Source: Frankia nepalensis
GTDB lineage: Bacteria > Actinomycetota > Actinomycetes > Frankiales > Frankiaceae
Assembly (NCBI RefSeq): GCF_016786325.1
Contig: NZ_JADWYU010000137.1
Span: 35,536-99,535, forward strand
Reading direction: 5' to 3'
DNA length: 64,000 nucleotides
Position 1 is the stretch's first letter; each line of letters opens with the position of its first letter. Shown piece after piece: positions 8,959-17,375 of this stretch. The translations under genes and the position numbers were made by a program. The notes under the pieces are model-generated. The model was not told where the DNA came from. It searched no databases and saw only the letters and a program-made list of their open reading frames with translations.

Positions 8959-8983
8959 TGTGGACAGCGGAGGCCTGTCCACA
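8959..8983. repeat. Inverted repeat TGTGGACAG / CTGTCCACA
   Basis: Perfect 9-base arms at 8959-8967 and 8975-8983 with a 7-base loop, just upstream of the AbiEi/DUF559 gene. It could be an operator or part of the repeat unit. Confidence 0.55.
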
Positions 8984-9068
8984 GGCGGGCGGGGCACGGT
9001 CGACGTTCGTCGTGGGCAAGGGCGATCGTCGCGCTGTGCGTCCACGGTCATCCCCCGTTTCCATTCCA

Positions 9069-10139
9069 ATGCTGGAAGCTACGAGGGTCGCCCGCGCCCA
9101 GGGCGGCGTTCTCACCTACCGGCAGGCGCTCGACGCGGGACTCACCCGGGCGCAGATCCGGATCTTCGTCAGGAGAGGCTGGTGGTACAGCCCGGCGCGC
9201 GATGCCTATGTCCTGCGCGCCGCCGTTCAGGATGATGGCGACGATCCCGTGTCAGCGCTGTGGGCAGGTGCGCGGGCCGCGCTGCTGAGCCGGCCGGGCG
9301 CGGCCATCTGTGGCCTGACCGCCGCCCGGCTGCTGGGTTTCGGCTCCGCGGCGGACGCGGCGGACCAGGCACCGATCGAGCTCCTGGTCGCCAACCGCGG
9401 CGCGAAGCGCGCGGTGCGCGGGGTGACCCAGGTGCCGCGGCGCGGCGAGCTGGACTCCCGCGACGTCGTCGAGGTCGCGGGACTCGCCCTGACCGCGCCG
9501 ACGCGGACGCTGGCCGACGTCGCGCTGGCCGCGGCATGCCGGGAGGACGCCGTGAGCCTGATGGACGCGGCGCTGCGCCGCGGGCTGGTCGCCGATCTGG
9601 CGGCGGCCCGGTCGGCGACGGCCCGCCGGCCGGGGCGGCGCCGCGTCGAGCCCTGGTGGGCCCTGGCCGACGGCCGGGCCGAGTCCGTGCTCGAGACCCG
9701 GGCACGCCTCCTGCTGGTCGACCATGGCCTGCGTCCCGAGGAACTGCAGTGGGAGGTCCATGACCAGCGTGGCCTGTTCGTGGCGCGGGTCGACCTGGCC
9801 TATCCCAGTCGACAGGTCGCCGTGGAAGCCGACGGAGTGAAGATCCACGGAGGTCCACCAGCCACCCCGCCCTCTACCCGCGACTCGCGGGATCGGTCTC
9901 GATCCGCGACGCCCCGCTACCGCGTCGACCCCCTGTTTCAGGACCGCCGCCGCCAGAACGGCCTCACGCGACTCGGCTGGCGGGTCGTCCGGGTCACATG
10001 GGCCGACCTCCGCGACCGCCCCTCCCAAGTGATCCAGGAGGTGCGAGAAACCCTGGTGGCGCCCATACCCCGGGTGGCCGCCACACCAGTCATCCCGGGT
10101 GGTCGCGGTCACGCCACGTTTCACGACCACCAGGGATGA
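9069..10139 (+). CDS. AbiEi-like N-terminus with DUF559 (Vsr-like nuclease) C-terminus
   Basis: The product has 356 residues. Residues 1-60 (GGVLTYRQALDAGLTRAQIR, FVRRGWWYSPARDAYVL) match the winged-helix start of type IV toxin-antitoxin AbiEi proteins. Residues about 215-325 match DUF559, a Vsr/restriction-like nuclease fold: VDLAYPSRQVAVEADG, then DRRRQNGLTRLGWRVVRVTW. Between HGGP and LFQDRRRQN there are roughly 24 extra Ser/Arg/Pro-rich residues (bases about 9855-9930) where relatives have almost none, so activity is doubtful. The last 18 residues and the stop lie inside a hairpin repeat (10090-10139). The ATG at 9069 starts where family similarity begins but lacks a ribosome site. No AbiEii partner is adjacent. 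It may act in defence or DNA repair (inference). Confidence 0.75.
   Translation: MLEATRVARAQGGVLTYRQALDAGLTRAQIRIFVRRGWWYSPARDAYVLRAAVQDDGDDPVSALWAGARAALLSRPGAAICGLTAARLLGFGSAADAADQAPIELLVANRGAKRAVRGVTQVPRRGELDSRDVVEVAGLALTAPTRTLADVALAAACREDAVSLMDAALRRGLVADLAAARSATARRPGRRRVEPWWALADGRAESVLETRARLLLVDHGLRPEELQWEVHDQRGLFVARVDLAYPSRQVAVEADGVKIHGGPPATPPSTRDSRDRSRSATPRYRVDPLFQDRRRQNGLTRLGWRVVRVTWADLRDRPSQVIQEVRETLVAPIPRVAATPVIPGGRGHATFHDHQG
10090..10139. repeat. Hairpin repeat at the 3' end of the AbiEi/DUF559 gene
   Basis: TCATCCCGGGTGGTCG (10090-10105) pairs with CGACCACCAGGGATGA (10124-10139), 15 of 16 positions. The gene's TGA stop lies in the right arm. It is of the same family as the hairpin at 8889. 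Confidence 0.75.
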
Positions 10140-10758
10140 TCGGAAGCTCGGACCCCCACGGCCCTCAGCCTGAGCCCAGATCCAGGCCCAGGAAAGCTCC
10201 AGGGCAAGGCCAGTGGCCCGCCGGCGGCCCACCGTGGCCCCGACTGGTCGTCGCCGGTACGCGCCGGCGACGAAAAATGTTGAGGCTATCGACATCCAGG
10301 TGAACTTCTGCCATCATGGAGCCACTACCGGCTGTGCCTGACGTGGATCCCCCCGTACCGCGTCGACACAGCCGGTCTTTTTGTGCGTAGGCCCCGCCGG
10401 GCGCCGCTCCCGCGCGTGATGCCTGTCGCGTTTCCGACTGCCGGCAAGCCGACCGCCTGGCCAACTGGCCGCCAGCGACGCCGCCGCGGGCGCGATCCAG
10501 CCCGCCAGAACCCCGTCGGAGCAGGGCACACAGGGCCAACCGACCGGCTCCGAGCAGGACTGCCGACTCTTCGGACAGAGCAGGAGGTGTCGGCCGGAAC
10601 ACGGCCAATGCCGGGCAAGAGGGGCTGGTGACAGGGCGTTAAGGTAGACGTACGGGGGCAAAGGTGCCGCCGCGAACATCCAGAGACAACGGTGCAGGCG
10701 GACCAGATCGCTCACCGTTGCGCAAGACGTCATCATCGCCGCGTCAGGGAGGCCTCCA
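10140..10758. other. Intergenic region before the Rieske gene
   Basis: Apart from the terminator at 10327 nothing clear is seen. The open frames are shadow-like. The frame of the Rieske gene is open back to a TAG at 10645 but has no ATG, GTG or TTG before 10810. Confidence 0.5.
10327..10382 (+). terminator. Intrinsic terminator-like hairpin with T-run
   Basis: ACCGGCTGTG (10327-10336) pairs perfectly with CACAGCCGGT (10367-10376), followed by CTTTTTG. The 30-base interior can pair further (TGACG with CGTCG). A T-run is rare in this genome, so the site could also end a small untranslated RNA starting nearby. Confidence 0.6.
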
Positions 10759-10809
10759 ATCGACCGCCACGAGCTCATCGACATCACGCGGCGCGCGCTC
10801 AAGATCTCG

Positions 10810-11910
10810 ATGGACAAGACGACCGATATGGTGCCCGCCGAGCGGATCCTGCCGGCATCGATCTACACCGGCCAGGAGCTGTTCGAGCGCGAGCGGGAGT
10901 ACGTCCGCCGGGCCCCGCAGCTGGTCGGCTACCGTTCCGAGCTGCCGGCGCCGGGGAGCTACACCACCAAGACGGTGATGGACGTCCCGGTCCTGCTCAC
11001 CCGCGACGACGACGGCGCGGTGCGCGCGTTCCAGAACATCTGCCTGCACCGGCAGGCGAAGATCGCCGAGGGCTGCGGGGTCGCCGAGACCTTCACCTGC
11101 CCGTACCACGCCTGGTCGTACGACAACTGCGGCACGCTGATCGGCAAGCCCGGCCGGGACGGCTTCCCGGTGACGATGGCTCCGGGTGCCGGTCTGACCG
11201 AGCTGCCCGCGGCTGAGCACGCCGGCTTCCTGTGGGTCGGCCTCGACCCTGCCGGCGGCCCGCTCGACATCGAGGGTCACCTCGGCGCGCTCGGCCCGGA
11301 GCTGGCCTCCTGGGGGATCGGCGACTGGGCCCCGGTCGGCGAGAAGGTGCTCGACGCGGAGCTCAACTGGAAGCTCGCGCTCGACACGTTCGGTGAGAAC
11401 TACCACTTCGCCTCGGTACACAAGAACACCTTCGCGCTGCTGACCCGCAGCAACTGCGCGCTGTTCGACTCCTACGGCCCGCACCACCGGCTGATCTTCC
11501 CGATGCTCAGCATCACCGAGCTCGCGAACCAGCCGGAGAGCGAGTGGGAGCCGATGCACAACTTCGTGGTGATCTACTCGATCTTCCCGAACATCGTGAT
11601 GTCGGTGACGTTCGCCAACGGCGAGATCTTCCGGATCTACCCGGGTGACCGGCCGGGCCACTCGATCACGAACCACCACAACGCGACGCCGATGGACATG
11701 TCGGACGAGGCGATCCGCAAGGGCGCCGACGACATCTTCGAGTACGCGCACGCCAGCGTCCGCGACGAGGACTACCCGATGGCCACCCACGTCCAGGCCA
11801 ACATGGAGTCCGGCGCCCGCGAGAAGGTCGTCTTCGGCCGCAACGAGCCGGGCCTGCACCACCGTCACGCCAGCCTGGAGCAGGTACTCGGCGTCTCCCT
11901 CGACGCCTGA
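10810..11910 (+). CDS. Rieske non-heme iron oxygenase, large subunit
   Basis: From ATG 10810 the product has 366 residues. The Rieske [2Fe-2S] ligands are CLHR (about 78-81) and CPYH (about 97-100). The catalytic domain has the mononuclear iron segment LDTFGENYHFASVHKN (about 193-208) with two His. It would insert oxygen into an aromatic or similar substrate using electrons from a separate reductase; none is encoded nearby. The start is uncertain: the frame upstream (10759-10809) reads IDRHELIDITRRALKIS, which looks like the true family N-terminus, and GGGAGG (10747-10752) sits six bases before an ATC at 10759. No normal start codon exists in that stretch, so either ATC initiates or the ATG at 10810 is used. 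Confidence 0.9.
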   Translation: MDKTTDMVPAERILPASIYTGQELFEREREYVRRAPQLVGYRSELPAPGSYTTKTVMDVPVLLTRDDDGAVRAFQNICLHRQAKIAEGCGVAETFTCPYHAWSYDNCGTLIGKPGRDGFPVTMAPGAGLTELPAAEHAGFLWVGLDPAGGPLDIEGHLGALGPELASWGIGDWAPVGEKVLDAELNWKLALDTFGENYHFASVHKNTFALLTRSNCALFDSYGPHHRLIFPMLSITELANQPESEWEPMHNFVVIYSIFPNIVMSVTFANGEIFRIYPGDRPGHSITNHHNATPMDMSDEAIRKGADDIFEYAHASVRDEDYPMATHVQANMESGAREKVVFGRNEPGLHHRHASLEQVLGVSLDA

Positions 11911-11936
11911 GCCCCCGCTTTACCCGTCGCCTCCGG

Positions 11937-12485
11937 TCAGTTGTCACTGGCCGGAGGCGCGGCGTTGGTGGGCCGTTCGGGCGCCACCTGGTGGGGCATG
12001 GCCAGCTGGGACGTGGCCGGGTCGGGTATGGCCGCGGCGTGGCGCTCGGCGCGGTGCCGGGCCGCGCCGAGCAGCCGGCGCAGCAGGACGGCGTGGCCGT
12101 GGCTACCGATCACCGCCGCCCGGTAGTACCGGCCGAGCCGGCCGGGGAAGTCGGCCTTGGTCACGGCCCGGATCCGGGTCACCCCCGGCGCGGGCTCCTC
12201 CAGCCGGAACGTCAGCGTGTAGTCGGAGAACCGGTGCCGCCCGGCGAGGCCCAGTTCGGCGCCTGGCTTCGCGGTGACGACCCGGAAGCCGATGATCGTC
12301 GACCCCTCGGTCAGCGGCCGCGGCCCCGACGGCCCTGGATCGACGCAGCCGACGACCCGCGCGTACTTCTCCACGACCGACCCGGTGAACGACCGGTCCA
12401 GCGTGTCGGCCAGGGCCTGCCAGGTCTCCCCCGGCCTGGCCGCGACCAGCAGCGCATGCTCGTCGACAAACACTAACTCCGCCAA
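11937..12485 (-). CDS. SRPBCC-fold protein
   Basis: The product has 182 residues. It starts ELVFVDEHALLVAARPGETWQALA, the usual first strand and helix of START/Bet v1-like (SRPBCC) proteins, which bind hydrophobic ligands. The middle (GSTIIGFRVVTAKPGAELGL, HRFSDYTLTFRLEE, VTRIRAVTKADF) is the expected curved sheet, and the long C-terminal helix follows (YYRAAVIGSHGHAVLLRRLL). The tail after residue 150 is Ala/Pro-rich. The TTG at 12485 is chosen because GGAGG lies six bases before it. The gene is convergent with the Rieske gene. Ligand and role are unknown. Confidence 0.7.
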   Translation of the reverse strand: MAELVFVDEHALLVAARPGETWQALADTLDRSFTGSVVEKYARVVGCVDPGPSGPRPLTEGSTIIGFRVVTAKPGAELGLAGRHRFSDYTLTFRLEEPAPGVTRIRAVTKADFPGRLGRYYRAAVIGSHGHAVLLRRLLGAARHRAERHAAAIPDPATSQLAMPHQVAPERPTNAAPPASDN

Positions 12486-12736
12486 TGTCACCCTCCGTAG
12501 CCGTGCCGCGTGCCTGTTACGCCACACGACACGCATTGTGGCCCCACTCTCCGGTAGGAGCGACCGATGTGGCCGCGGGTGGGACACCGATGGGTAGCAC
12601 GCCGTCGCGCGCGGGCGCGGCGGCACCGCGCGCGCTGGCGGGCGGGCCGTCGGGTTCGCGGCGGCGCGGGCCCGCGCGCCGGCCAGGCCGTCAGACCGTC
12701 AGGCGGGCCTCGGCACCGGCACCGGCCGCCGGGCCG

Positions 12737-14131
12737 TCAGCGGGCCTCGGTGGGCGCGGCGAAGACGGCGCCGGGGTTGAGGATGCCCAGCGGGTCGAGC
12801 GCCCGCTTCACGCGCAGCGACAGGTCAAGGACGTCGGGGCCGATCTGGTCGACGAGCCAGGGGCGCTTGAGGCGCCCGACGCCGTGCTCGCCGGTGATCG
12901 TGCCGTCGAGGCGGATCGCCAGGTCCATCACCTCGCCGAACGCCACCTCGGCGCGGCGGGCCTGCCCGGCGTCGGCCGGGCCCACGACGATCAGCGGGTG
13001 GGTGTTGCCGTCGCCGGCGTGCGCGATCACCGCGATCGTGACGTCGCGGGCGGCGGCGATCGCCTCGACGCCGGCGATCAGCTCCGGCAGCCTCGGCAGC
13101 GGCACGCCGACGTCCTCCAGGAGCACGGTGCCGAGCCGCTCGATCGCGGTGATCGCGGCGCGGCGCGCGACGACGAACGCCTCGCCCTCGGCCGGGTCGT
13201 CGGTGGCGAGCACCTCGCGGGCCCCGGCGGCCTCGCAGGCTCCGACCATCGCGCGCAGCTCGGCCTCGCCGGCCGCCAGCGGGCTGTCGGTGCGGGCGAT
13301 CAGCAGCGCCCCCGCGGACCGGTCCAGCCCCATCGTCAGCAGGTCCTCGACCGCGTTGATCGAGGCCTGGTCCATGAGCTCCAGCATCGCCGGGCGCATC
13401 GCGGACGTGATCGCCAGGATCGCGGCGGTCGCCGCCGCGGTCGTCGGGAAGGTCGCGACCAGGGTGCTCGTCGGCGGCTGCGCGGGCAGCAGCCGCAGCG
13501 TCGCCTCGGTGACGATCCCGAGGGTGCCCTCGCTGCCGACGAACAGCTTGGTCAGCGACAGCCCGGCGACGTCCTTGAGGCGCGGCCCGCCGAGCCGTAC
13601 CGCCGTCCCGTCCGCGAGCACCACCTCGAGGCCGAGCACGTAGTCCGTCGTCACGCCGTACTTCACGCAGCACAGCCCGCCGGCGTTGGTGGCCACGTTG
13701 CCGCCGATCGAGCAGATCTCGAACGACGACGGGTCCGGCGGGTACCACAGCCCGTGGACGGCGGCCGCGGCCTTCACCTCGGCGTTGAGCGCCCCCGGCT
13801 GGGCGACGGCGATCCTGGTCAGTGGGTCGACGTCCACGGCGCGCATCCGCTCGGTGGACAGCACGATTCCGCCGTCGACCTCGGTCGCCCCGCCGGACAG
13901 GCCGGTCCCCGCGCCCCGGGGCACGACCGGCACCCGGTGCCGCGCCGCCCAGCGGACGGCGGCCTGGACGTGCTCGGTCGACTCGGCCCGCACCGCGGCC
14001 AGCGGCATCCCGGCGCCCGGGTCGACGGCCCGGTCCCAGCGGTACTTGCCCAGCAGGTCGGGATCGGTGGCCACGACGCCGTCCGGCAGCGCGTCGACCA
14101 GTTCGGCGAGCTCGGCTCCCGTCAGTCCCAC
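12737..14131 (-). CDS. glcD: FAD-linked oxidase, GlcD/D-lactate dehydrogenase family
   Basis: The product has 464 residues, normal for GlcD. The FAD-binding PCMH domain covers about 35-215: VPVVPRGAGTGLSGGA, PDPSSFEICSIGGNVATNAGG and FVGSEGTLGIVTEATLRLLP. The C-terminal FAD-oxidase domain ends with HAGDGNTHPLIV, GTITGEHGVGRLKRPWL and KRALDPLGILNPG. It oxidises a 2-hydroxy acid such as glycolate or D-lactate, passing electrons to the respiratory chain or partner subunits. It starts 15 bases after the stop of the CcdA-like gene, so the two are probably co-transcribed with the TlpA-like gene upstream. GlcE/GlcF partners are not present, so the exact substrate is open. Confidence 0.88.
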   Translation of the reverse strand: MGLTGAELAELVDALPDGVVATDPDLLGKYRWDRAVDPGAGMPLAAVRAESTEHVQAAVRWAARHRVPVVPRGAGTGLSGGATEVDGGIVLSTERMRAVDVDPLTRIAVAQPGALNAEVKAAAAVHGLWYPPDPSSFEICSIGGNVATNAGGLCCVKYGVTTDYVLGLEVVLADGTAVRLGGPRLKDVAGLSLTKLFVGSEGTLGIVTEATLRLLPAQPPTSTLVATFPTTAAATAAILAITSAMRPAMLELMDQASINAVEDLLTMGLDRSAGALLIARTDSPLAAGEAELRAMVGACEAAGAREVLATDDPAEGEAFVVARRAAITAIERLGTVLLEDVGVPLPRLPELIAGVEAIAAARDVTIAVIAHAGDGNTHPLIVVGPADAGQARRAEVAFGEVMDLAIRLDGTITGEHGVGRLKRPWLVDQIGPDVLDLSLRVKRALDPLGILNPGAVFAAPTEAR

Positions 14132-14146
14132 GCCGGTGATCCTGCC

Positions 14147-15091
14147 TCATTCCCCGCGCCGGCGGCGGGCGCGCGCCGGGCCCGCCAGCCGGGTCGTCGC
14201 CGCGGCGGCGACCAGCGCGGCGAGGACCAGGATGGCGGCCAGGGCGGCGAGCAGGCCACCGGCGCCGGCGGCGCGCACGCCGTCGGCGAGCGCGCCCTGC
14301 AGCCGGACGGCGGCGTCGACGACCGGGTCGGCGGCGCCCGCGCCGCCGCGCACCCGGATCTCGTAGACCCCGTAGTAGGTGACATAACAGCCGGCGGCGA
14401 CGAGCAGCGCGCCGCCGGCCCGGCCGGCGTACGCCTGGGCGCGGCGCAGCCGGCGCAGGGCGCCGTCGCGGGCGAACGCGGCCAGGGCGGTGACGACGCC
14501 GACGACGAGCCCCATCCCGGCGGCGTAGGCGCCGAACACGCCGATCCCGGCGAGCAGGCTGGCCGAGGAGAACGCGGAGGTCGTCACGGCGAGAAACGGC
14601 CCGGCGGCGCAGGACAGCGAGGCCAGCGCGTACGACGCCCCGTACAGCGCGGTCGAGGCGATGGTGCCGTCGACCCGCGCGGCGCGGGGTTTCGGCAGGG
14701 GTGCGGTCACCTCCCGGCCGGCCGCCATCGCGCCGCCCAGCCCGATCAGCCCGGCCCCGACGACGATGGTCACCCAGGGCAGCCACCGCCCGACCGACAA
14801 CGCCAGCGGCGTCACGAGCAGCCCGAACAGCCCGAAGACCGTGACGAACCCGCCCGTCATCGCGGCCGTCATCCCGACCGCCCGCAGCGGCGCGCGCCAC
14901 CGGCCGCCCACGCCCGCCGCGTCGTCCTCCCCCGGGTGGCCCGCGCCGGCGTGGCCCGCCCGGTCCCCGGCGGACCGGGGCCGGTCGACGACGACCAGGG
15001 AGACGTAGCCGGGCAGCAGCGCGAAGCCGCACGGGTTGACCGCGGCGACCATGCCGGCGGTCAGCGCCAGCGCGTACGGCGTCCCGGCCAT
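14147..15091 (-). CDS. CcdA/DsbD-type thiol-disulfide membrane transporter
   Basis: The product has 314 residues and about six to eight membrane segments. The redox cysteines are in AVNPCGFALLPGYV (about 18-31) and SLSCAAGPFLAV (about 157-168), the two helices that carry the CcdA Cys pair. This family moves reducing equivalents from cytoplasmic thioredoxin to extracytoplasmic thioredoxin-like proteins, for cytochrome c maturation or protein thiol repair. The loop at about 35-65 is Gly/Asp-rich and variable. A TlpA-like lipoprotein is encoded 40 bases upstream, a natural partner. The C-terminus adds one more membrane helix and an RRRRGE tail. Confidence 0.88.
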   Translation of the reverse strand: MAGTPYALALTAGMVAAVNPCGFALLPGYVSLVVVDRPRSAGDRAGHAGAGHPGEDDAAGVGGRWRAPLRAVGMTAAMTGGFVTVFGLFGLLVTPLALSVGRWLPWVTIVVGAGLIGLGGAMAAGREVTAPLPKPRAARVDGTIASTALYGASYALASLSCAAGPFLAVTTSAFSSASLLAGIGVFGAYAAGMGLVVGVVTALAAFARDGALRRLRRAQAYAGRAGGALLVAAGCYVTYYGVYEIRVRGGAGAADPVVDAAVRLQGALADGVRAAGAGGLLAALAAILVLAALVAAAATTRLAGPARARRRRGE

Positions 15092-15131
15092 CTCCCGTGC
15101 CTTTCCGCGCGCGTGGCGGTGCCGGCGGCCG

Positions 15132-15803
15132 TCAGGCCGTGGGCAGCAGCCTGGTCAGGTAGGTGGTCAGCTCCCCTTCGGACAGCCGGCCCTGCAGGGT
15201 CCTGACCTTCCCGTCGGCCGTGACGAACGACAGCGCGGGCTGCTCGTCGACGCCGAACGAGGCCCACAGGGCGCCGTCGGCGTCGACCGCGTGCGGGAAG
15301 TGGCCGAGGCCGGTGTCGGCGACGAACGCGCGCATCTCGTCGACCTTCCCGAGGCCCGCGACGCCGACGAACTGGATCTGCTCGCCGAACCGCTCGTAGG
15401 CCCGCGCGATCTCCGGTGCCTCGCCCTGGCAGACCGGGCACCAGGGCGCCCAGAACCACAGCACCGCCGGCTTGCCGGCGAGCGAGTCGCCCGCGAACGT
15501 CCCGCCGTCGACCGTGCCCACCTCGAAGCGCAGCTCGGTCGGCACGGCGCGCCCGTTCCCGGTGCCGTCGGTGACGACGTCCGTCGACCCGGCGCCGCAG
15601 CCGGTGAGGATCAGCAGTCCGGCGGCGGCCAGCGCGACCGCCGCCGTCCACCCCCGTGCCGTCCGCCGAGACCGCCGCACGGCCGCGCCCGGCGGGTCCG
15701 CCACCCGGCCGCCACGGCCCGTCCAGGGCGACGACGGTCCCGTGGCCGGCTCCGCCGCCGCTCGACCGCCGGGGCGTAGCGGGCCGCGGGCCAGGGTGCT
15801 CAC
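15132..15803 (-). CDS. Thioredoxin-like (TlpA/redoxin) lipoprotein
   Basis: The product from GTG 15803 has 223 residues. An N-terminal hydrophobic stretch WTAAVALAAAGLLILTGCG carries a lipobox (LTGC), so the protein is probably a lipoprotein at the outer face of the membrane. The thioredoxin fold has the active site FWAPWCPVCQGEAPEIA, with the Cys pair spaced Cys-Pro-Val-Cys, and the cis-Pro segment VDEQPALSFV. It would reduce or exchange disulfides outside the cell, recharged by the CcdA-like protein of the next gene. The start is uncertain: a GTG at 15704 would give a more usual short signal peptide, and neither has a good ribosome site. Confidence 0.82.
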   Translation of the reverse strand: MSTLARGPLRPGGRAAAEPATGPSSPWTGRGGRVADPPGAAVRRSRRTARGWTAAVALAAAGLLILTGCGAGSTDVVTDGTGNGRAVPTELRFEVGTVDGGTFAGDSLAGKPAVLWFWAPWCPVCQGEAPEIARAYERFGEQIQFVGVAGLGKVDEMRAFVADTGLGHFPHAVDADGALWASFGVDEQPALSFVTADGKVRTLQGRLSEGELTTYLTRLLPTA

Positions 15804-15943
15804 CGGTTCATCGTCGCGCGAACCGGCCAGCGCGCACACCCACGCCCGCCTGTCGCCCATCCGACGCGGCCCGCCGGGGTCTGGTCAGCCGCCGCTGAGG
15901 TGGACGGGGAAGAGAGACTGCGCGTACCGGAGGACGGGGCGGC

Positions 15944-16999
15944 ATGACCGACATGAGGGAAGGCGGCAGCATGGCAGGCGGACCGGTCGGACCCGTCGAC
16001 GCGACCCGGGTGCCGCGTTACGGAGGCCCGGCGACGTTCGCCCGGCTGCCCAGGGCCGACGAGGTGACCCGGTTCGACGTGGCCGTGCTGGGGGTGCCGT
16101 TCGACACCGGGGTGAGCTACCGGCCGGGGGCCCGTTTCGGCCCCGCGCACGTACGGGAGAGCTCCCGACTGCTGCGGCCCTACAACCCCGAGGTCGACGC
16201 GGAGCCGTTCGGGGCGCAGCAGGTGGTCGACGCCGGCGACGTGGCCGCCAACCCGTTCGACATCGCCGAGGCGCTCGAGGCGGTCGAGCGGCACGCCCGC
16301 GACGTGCTCGACACGGGCGCGCGGCTGCTGACCGTCGGCGGGGACCACACGATCGCGCTGCCGCTGCTGCGGGCGGTCGCGGCGAGGCACGGCCCGGTCG
16401 CCGTCGTGCACTTCGACGCGCATCTGGACACCTGGGACACCTACTTCGGCGCCGCCTACACCCACGGCACCCCGTTTCGCCGCGCCTCCGAGGAGGGCCT
16501 GCTCGACCTGGAGGCGAGCATGCACCTGGGGATCCGCGGCCCGCTGTACGACCGGGGCGACCTGACCGACGACCGGCGGCTGGGATTCACGGTCGTGACC
16601 TCGCCGCAGATCGAGCTGGAGGGACTCGCCGGGGCCGTCGAGCGGCTGCGCCGGCGGGTCGGTGACCGGCCGGTGTACGTGTCGGTCGACATCGACGTGC
16701 TCGACCCGGCGTTCGCGCCCGGCACCGGCACCCCGGAGGCGGGTGGGCTGACCAGCCGGGAGCTGCTGGTGCTGCTGCGCGAGTTCGGCGGGCTGAACCT
16801 GGTCTCGGCGGACATCGTCGAGGTCGCCCCGGCCTACGACCACGCCCAGATCACCGGCATCGCCGCCGCTCATGTCGGCTACGAGCTGCTGTCCGCGATG
16901 GCCCGCCGGCCCGCCCCGCCCGCGCTCCCGGGCGTGGCGGCGCCGGCGCGGGCCCCCGCGGCGGACGAGCCGGTGGCCGACGTGGGCCTGCCATCGTGA
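15944..16999 (+). CDS. speB: Agmatinase / ureohydrolase family protein
   Basis: The product has 351 residues. All manganese-site motifs of the arginase/agmatinase family are present: [10 protein letters not shown] (about 129-138), FDAHLDTWD (about 152-160) and [19 protein letters not shown] (about 246-264). Agmatinase splits agmatine into putrescine and urea in the cytoplasm. The MPxD-like YRPGARFGP near residue 65 fits agmatinase rather than arginase. GGAGG lies about ten bases before the ATG at 15944; another ATG at 15971 with GAAGG could also serve. The last 35 residues are Ala/Pro-rich. The gene stands alone, so guanidinobutyrase is an alternative activity. Confidence 0.88.
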   Translation: MTDMREGGSMAGGPVGPVDATRVPRYGGPATFARLPRADEVTRFDVAVLGVPFDTGVSYRPGARFGPAHVRESSRLLRPYNPEVDAEPFGAQQVVDAGDVAANPFDIAEALEAVERHARDVLDTGARLLTVGGDHTIALPLLRAVAARHGPVAVVHFDAHLDTWDTYFGAAYTHGTPFRRASEEGLLDLEASMHLGIRGPLYDRGDLTDDRRLGFTVVTSPQIELEGLAGAVERLRRRVGDRPVYVSVDIDVLDPAFAPGTGTPEAGGLTSRELLVLLREFGGLNLVSADIVEVAPAYDHAQITGIAAAHVGYELLSAMARRPAPPALPGVAAPARAPAADEPVADVGLPS

Positions 17000-17375
17000 C
17001 ACCGGCCCGTGGCGCCGCCGGCCACGGCATGGCGGGCGGGCGGCCGGCCTGACGGTCAGGCCCCGCTGACCTTCTAGACCCTTTGACCTTCTAGACCCTT
17101 TGACCGGCGAGACCCGATGACCGGTGGGAGCCGATGACCGTCGAGACCGGGACGCGGCCATGGGTGCGCGCATCAGACGCGCATCAGATAGGAGCGTCCA
17201 CGCCGGGGCACCTCGCAAGCCGCGCCGACGCCGGAATCATGTGATGATCACTCGGCGCGGATCCGGCAAGCGTCGCCGATGGGTCCCGGGGAAACGGCGA
17301 TCTTCCCGAGGTGTCTCACGAACGATCGTCCGCGGTCGCCATGTGTTGTTTCGCGGTCCGATGCTGTGCGGGCGC
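17000..17375. other. Gap with hairpin and 17-bp tandem repeat
   Basis: GGCCTGA/TCAGGCC (17046-17062) is a small hairpin that could terminate the agmatinase transcript. TGACCTTCTAGACCCTT occurs twice in tandem (17067-17083, 17084-17100) and decays after that. No gene is seen. Confidence 0.6.

Noticed and set aside
12485..15205. 906-codon open frame on the plus strand
   Set aside because: It overlies the convincing GlcD and CcdA genes in antisense and is Arg/Gly/Asp-biased, a GC shadow.
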